Source: Thermoprotei archaeon
Lineage (GTDB): Archaea > Thermoproteota > Thermoprotei_A > Sulfolobales > Ignisphaeraceae
Length of the DNA: 7,759 nucleotides
Reading direction: 5' to 3'
Assembly (NCBI GenBank): GCA_003661865.1
Contig: QMWY01000045.1
Location: forward strand, 1-7,759
The notes beneath the pieces were generated by a model. It made no database searches. It was not told the origin of the DNA and was given only the letters and a program-made list of their open reading frames with translations. Position numbers and translations under genes: made by a program. How positions within the stretch are numbered: position 1 is the first letter of the stretch; every line of letters starts with the position of its first letter. Shown here in pieces: positions 5,415 through 7,759 of the stretch.

Positions 5415-6197
5415 ATGTACTTCGTATACGTTCTTGGACCCGCAGGCTCCGGTAAAACAAGCCTAACATCAACGTTCTCAGAGTGGCTTAAGATGCAGAA
5501 GCTAAGCGTCGCCACAGTAAACCTAGACCCTGCTGTTGAATGGATGCCCTATACACCTGACGCCGATATACGCGACTACATACCTACCTACGATGTCATG
5601 AAGAAGTTCAACCTAGGACCTAAAGGCGCGCTGATAGCATCTGTTGACCTCTTTGTTGATCACATATACAAGCTACGGGTTGAGGTAGAGAAGCAGCAGC
5701 CTAACTACGTACTCGTAGATACCCCTGGGCAGCTTGAGATCTTCGCTTTTAGACCCGCTGGAAGGTTGCTGATAGAGCAGCTGAGCGGCGATAGCAGGTC
5801 CGTAGCACTGTTCCTTATCGACTCTTACTTTGCCACAAAACCCTCCACTATGGCCTCGGTAATAATGCTCGCCCTAGCCGCCGCTTTTTCACATAGATTG
5901 CCCCAGATAAACGTATTGACCAAGATCGATATGCTGACCCCCGAGCTCCATGGACGCATCCTGCAATGGTTAGAGGATCCCGAGACCTTCATATCTGATC
6001 TAAGTGAAGAGAAACTGCCGCGGCACTACGAAGAGCTCGTGTACAGCACTCCTGAGGTGTTCACATCAGTGCTTCAGGACGCCGTAGCGGTTTCATCCGT
6101 TACTTGGGAAGGAATGGATAGGCTCTACGCAGCTATACAGCGCGTTGTAGCAGGGGGAGAGGACTACTTGACGGAGGAGTACAGCGAGGTGTACTAA
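5415..6197 (+). CDS. GPN-loop GTPase family protein (PAB0955/XAB1-like) with GPK in place of GPN
   Basis: This 260-residue protein has the G-domain of the GPN-loop family (COG1100-related, ATP_bind_1), dimeric GTPases whose eukaryotic members assist RNA polymerase II assembly; archaea usually have one member, of unclear role. Visible are the P-loop GPAGSGKTS (8-16), VNLDPAVEWMPY (35-46, a family hallmark), DIRDYI (51-56, switch region), LGPKGALIAS (67-76) where the family has Gly-Pro-Asn, VDTPGQLEIF (101-110, G3) and LTKIDML (168-174, G4). The third residue of the signature loop is Lys (codon AAA at 5622-5624), not Asn. ATG 5415 is used because the protein begins right at the first beta strand, as relatives do; a G-rich run GGGGGCGGCG precedes it. 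It follows the radical SAM gene closely and precedes the coiled-coil gene by 57 bases. The product is cytosolic, with no membrane segment. Confidence 0.93.
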   Translation: MYFVYVLGPAGSGKTSLTSTFSEWLKMQKLSVATVNLDPAVEWMPYTPDADIRDYIPTYDVMKKFNLGPKGALIASVDLFVDHIYKLRVEVEKQQPNYVLVDTPGQLEIFAFRPAGRLLIEQLSGDSRSVALFLIDSYFATKPSTMASVIMLALAAAFSHRLPQINVLTKIDMLTPELHGRILQWLEDPETFISDLSEEKLPRHYEELVYSTPEVFTSVLQDAVAVSSVTWEGMDRLYAAIQRVVAGGEDYLTEEYSEVY

Positions 6198-6254
6198 AGC
6201 ACCTGCAGAGCTTAACAAAGATTTATTCCCACAGCCCTGATGAGGAGGTGGGGC
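6198..6254 (+). promoter_or_regulatory. Short spacer with box A-like element and strong Shine-Dalgarno before the coiled-coil gene
   Basis: ATTTATT at 6221-6227 follows an AACAAAG stretch and resembles a box A; about 26 bases downstream would place transcription start near 6250. GAGGAGGTG at 6242-6250 is a near-perfect match to the archaeal Shine-Dalgarno and lies four bases before ATG 6255, which decides that start over the upstream ATG at 6240 that overlaps the motif. If the box A is real, the leader would be too short to include the whole Shine-Dalgarno, so the gene may instead be read mainly from the upstream operon transcript. Confidence 0.5.
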
Positions 6255-7145
6255 ATGTCTTTGAGTAGTGAGGAGGCGATGTATAAAGAGATCGCGGCTC
6301 TTAGGGAGGAGCTTAAAGCGCTGGTTGAACAGCGCGAGGAAATGTCCCAGGAGCTGGCGCGGGTAAGGGAGGAGATCTCCAACATAATAAACGAGATAAG
6401 GAACCGTAGAGAGGCACTAAGGCAGATCAATTCCAGATTAAAGGAGCTTAGAGACGAGCTATCTAAGCTTCGTGAGAGGCGCCGTGAGCTTAGGAGTAAG
6501 CTTAAGGAGTATGTTAATGAGCTTAGGGATAGGAAGAGGCTGTACCAAGAGTTTCAGCCAGGGCTTAGGCTGCAGATAGACAGGCTTAGAAAGAGGATAG
6601 AAGAGTTAGAATGGAAGATCATGACGACCCCCTATCTCGATCTCGAGGAGGAGAATAGGCTTGTTGCGGAAGTTGCAAGGCTTGAAAAACAATTAGAGCT
6701 GGCGGAGAAGGCGCAGAGGATAAGGTCAGAGGTGCTAAGCCTGCGTAACTCGATTAATGAGCTGCGCAGAGAGCTTGAGGAGGTTCTGCACGCGATCGAT
6801 GAGAGGCGTAGAGAGATAGGTGAGGCTAAGGCGCGGCGAGATGAGCTGCGCAAGGAGATTGATGAGCTGGCTTCCCAGCTTAATGAGAAGAAGAGGGTGA
6901 GAGAGGAGCTTAAGCAGAGGATTGCTGAGGTTAGCGCAGCGGTCCGTGAGAAGAATAGGGCGATCCGCGAACTCCTTAGAAAGGTACGAGAGCTGGAGGC
7001 ACGCGCCCGGATGAGCGAGGTTCAGAGGTTATTAGCTGCTAAGAGAAGGGCTGTTGAGGAAAAGGTTAAGCGCGGCGAGAGGTTAACATTTGAGGAGTTA
7101 TACCTCCTCTACGGAGTTGAAGAGAATGAGGGGAGAGGTAAGTAG
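6255..7145 (+). CDS. Archaeal coiled-coil protein, COG1340 type, function unknown
   Basis: A 296-residue, highly charged protein, almost entirely alpha-helical: Leu/Ile heptads with Glu, Arg and Lys run from about residue 8 to 260, with little Pro, Gly or Cys. A break at QPG (101-103) followed by RLRKRIEELEWKIMTTPYLD (111-130) and LEEENRLVAEVARLEKQL (130-147) matches the conserved centre I recall for COG1340, an archaeal family of unknown function, and suggests two coiled-coil arms around a hinge. A short C-terminal segment, GERLTFEELYLLYG (274-287), looks like a separate helical docking piece and is also seen in relatives. There is no signal peptide, membrane helix or nucleotide-binding motif. 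It is not an SMC protein, since both Walker motifs are missing. ATG 6255 is chosen for its GAGGAGGTG site. Its last 20 bases overlap the DUF373 gene, suggesting coupled synthesis. Confidence 0.88.
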   Translation: MSLSSEEAMYKEIAALREELKALVEQREEMSQELARVREEISNIINEIRNRREALRQINSRLKELRDELSKLRERRRELRSKLKEYVNELRDRKRLYQEFQPGLRLQIDRLRKRIEELEWKIMTTPYLDLEEENRLVAEVARLEKQLELAEKAQRIRSEVLSLRNSINELRRELEEVLHAIDERRREIGEAKARRDELRKEIDELASQLNEKKRVREELKQRIAEVSAAVREKNRAIRELLRKVRELEARARMSEVQRLLAAKRRAVEEKVKRGERLTFEELYLLYGVEENEGRGK

Positions 7146-7759
7146 CAAGGACAAGCTGCTCCTGATATACGTGGATTTTGACGATGATATAGGGCAGTGT
7201 GGAATAGACACGCCTATATTAGGGGTGGATAAGGCGTTTAAGGCTGCCCAGAAGTTCGCGATCTGTAGACCCACGGACTCCGATGTAAACGCCCTCTTCG
7301 CAACGATAAAGATAGCCAACGATCTTAGCGCAGAGCACGATATTGACGTAGCTGTTGTAGGAGGTGATCCTCGTGGCGGTACGTGGGCTTTCCTAAGGTT
7401 GGCTCACGAACTTGAGGAGGTGCGTAAACGAAGCAGTATAGATAAGGCGATAGTGGTCTTCGATAGTGTTGAGGATGAAAAGGTCCTCGCTGTTGTGAGA
7501 AACTACTTCAGGCTTGTTGGGGTTGAGACGGTCGTGGTCGAGCAGTCGCGTTCGATAGAGACCGCCTACACACTACTCGCCAAGTACATTAAGAAGGCTA
7601 TAGAGGAGCCCCGCTACTCCAAGCTGTTCATGGGGTACCCTGGCGCTGCCATCCTCCTCTTCTCAATACTAGCCCTATTCAACTTGGTTCGTGAGGGGCT
7701 TCTGGCGCTGCTCCTTGTGCTCAGCGTTGCGATGGTGGTGAGGGGGTTCAACCTAGACA
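7126..7759 (+). CDS. DUF373 family membrane protein, first 211 residues, cut by window edge
   Basis: The partial protein matches DUF373, an archaeal family of unknown function with a soluble alpha/beta N-terminal domain and a multi-helix membrane C-terminus. Family-type features are LLIYVDFDDDIGQ (12-24, an acidic DxDDDxG motif), ICRPTDSDVNALFATIKI (46-63), VAVVGGDPRGG (75-85), KAIVVFDSVEDEKV (107-120) and ETVVVEQSRSIETAYTLLAKYI (134-155). Two hydrophobic stretches follow, near 172-188 (GAAILLFSILALFNLV) and 191-206 (GLLALLLVLSVAMVVR), the first of the membrane helices. ATG 7126 overlaps the end of the coiled-coil gene by 20 bases; GGAG at 7113-7116 is a modest ribosome-binding site, and TTG 7117 is a weaker alternative start. 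The repeated acidic motif recalls metal-dependent or Toprim-like phosphotransfer sites, but no catalytic role is established. The rest of the gene lies to the right of the window. Confidence 0.9.
   Translation, partial: MRGEVSSKDKLLLIYVDFDDDIGQCGIDTPILGVDKAFKAAQKFAICRPTDSDVNALFATIKIANDLSAEHDIDVAVVGGDPRGGTWAFLRLAHELEEVRKRSSIDKAIVVFDSVEDEKVLAVVRNYFRLVGVETVVVEQSRSIETAYTLLAKYIKKAIEEPRYSKLFMGYPGAAILLFSILALFNLVREGLLALLLVLSVAMVVRGFNLD

Noticed and set aside
6237..6254. ATG at 6240 as start of the coiled-coil gene
   Set aside because: The bases right after it form the GAGGAGGTG ribosome-binding site for ATG 6255, and the five extra residues add nothing conserved.
6400..6560. Possible DNA repeat made of recurring GAGCTTAGG-like words
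   Set aside because: The recurrence follows from repeated Glu-Leu-Arg codons in a heptad coiled coil; spacing is irregular and no unit is copied exactly.
6632..6853. Minus-strand open frame, very Ser/Arg-rich
   Set aside because: This is the predictable reverse reading of Glu/Arg/Leu-rich coiled-coil codons.

Overview
The window looks like a stretch of a hyperthermophilic crenarchaeal chromosome. Every gene that can be placed is a core archaeal family (UPF0200, UPF0201, TrmG10-type THUMP methyltransferase, archaeal PRPP synthetase, GPN-loop GTPase, the COG1340 coiled-coil family, DUF373). Genes are packed with overlaps or very short gaps, TTG, GTG and ATG starts are all used, arginine is mostly AGG/AGA, and AT-rich box A-like elements sit close to start codons. 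The order Desulfurococcales is a reasonable guess but is not proven here. I see no tRNA, rRNA, CRISPR array, insertion sequence or sign of recent transfer, and no gene-free stretch longer than about 70 bases.

Layout from left to right: (1) the first 215 codons of S-adenosylhomocysteinase on the minus strand, running off the left edge; (2) a plus-strand pair, a UPF0200 P-loop kinase-like protein and UPF0201, overlapping by 13 bases and divergent from the hydrolase; (3) a minus-strand operon read from right to left: PRPP synthetase, then a tRNA guanine-10 N2-methyltransferase-like protein, then an RNase Z-like metallo-hydrolase whose 3' end overlaps UPF0201 tail to tail by 33 bases; (4) a plus-strand run of a radical SAM protein with a C-terminal zinc-ribbon-like knuckle pair, a GPN-loop GTPase, a long coiled-coil protein of the COG1340 type, and a DUF373 membrane protein cut by the right edge.

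Functionally, the left half carries SAM-cycle, nucleotide-precursor and tRNA-maturation functions: AdoHcy removal, PRPP supply, tRNA 3' processing and tRNA methylation, with UPF0201 being a predicted RNA-related protein. The right half is a set of conserved but poorly characterised archaeal proteins. The points most worth a second look are a GPK in place of the GPN signature of the GTPase, an RNase Z-like protein with no room for the usual tRNA-gripping arm, a radical SAM protein whose expected GGE motif reads HGAD, and the tightly overlapping coiled-coil/DUF373 pair.
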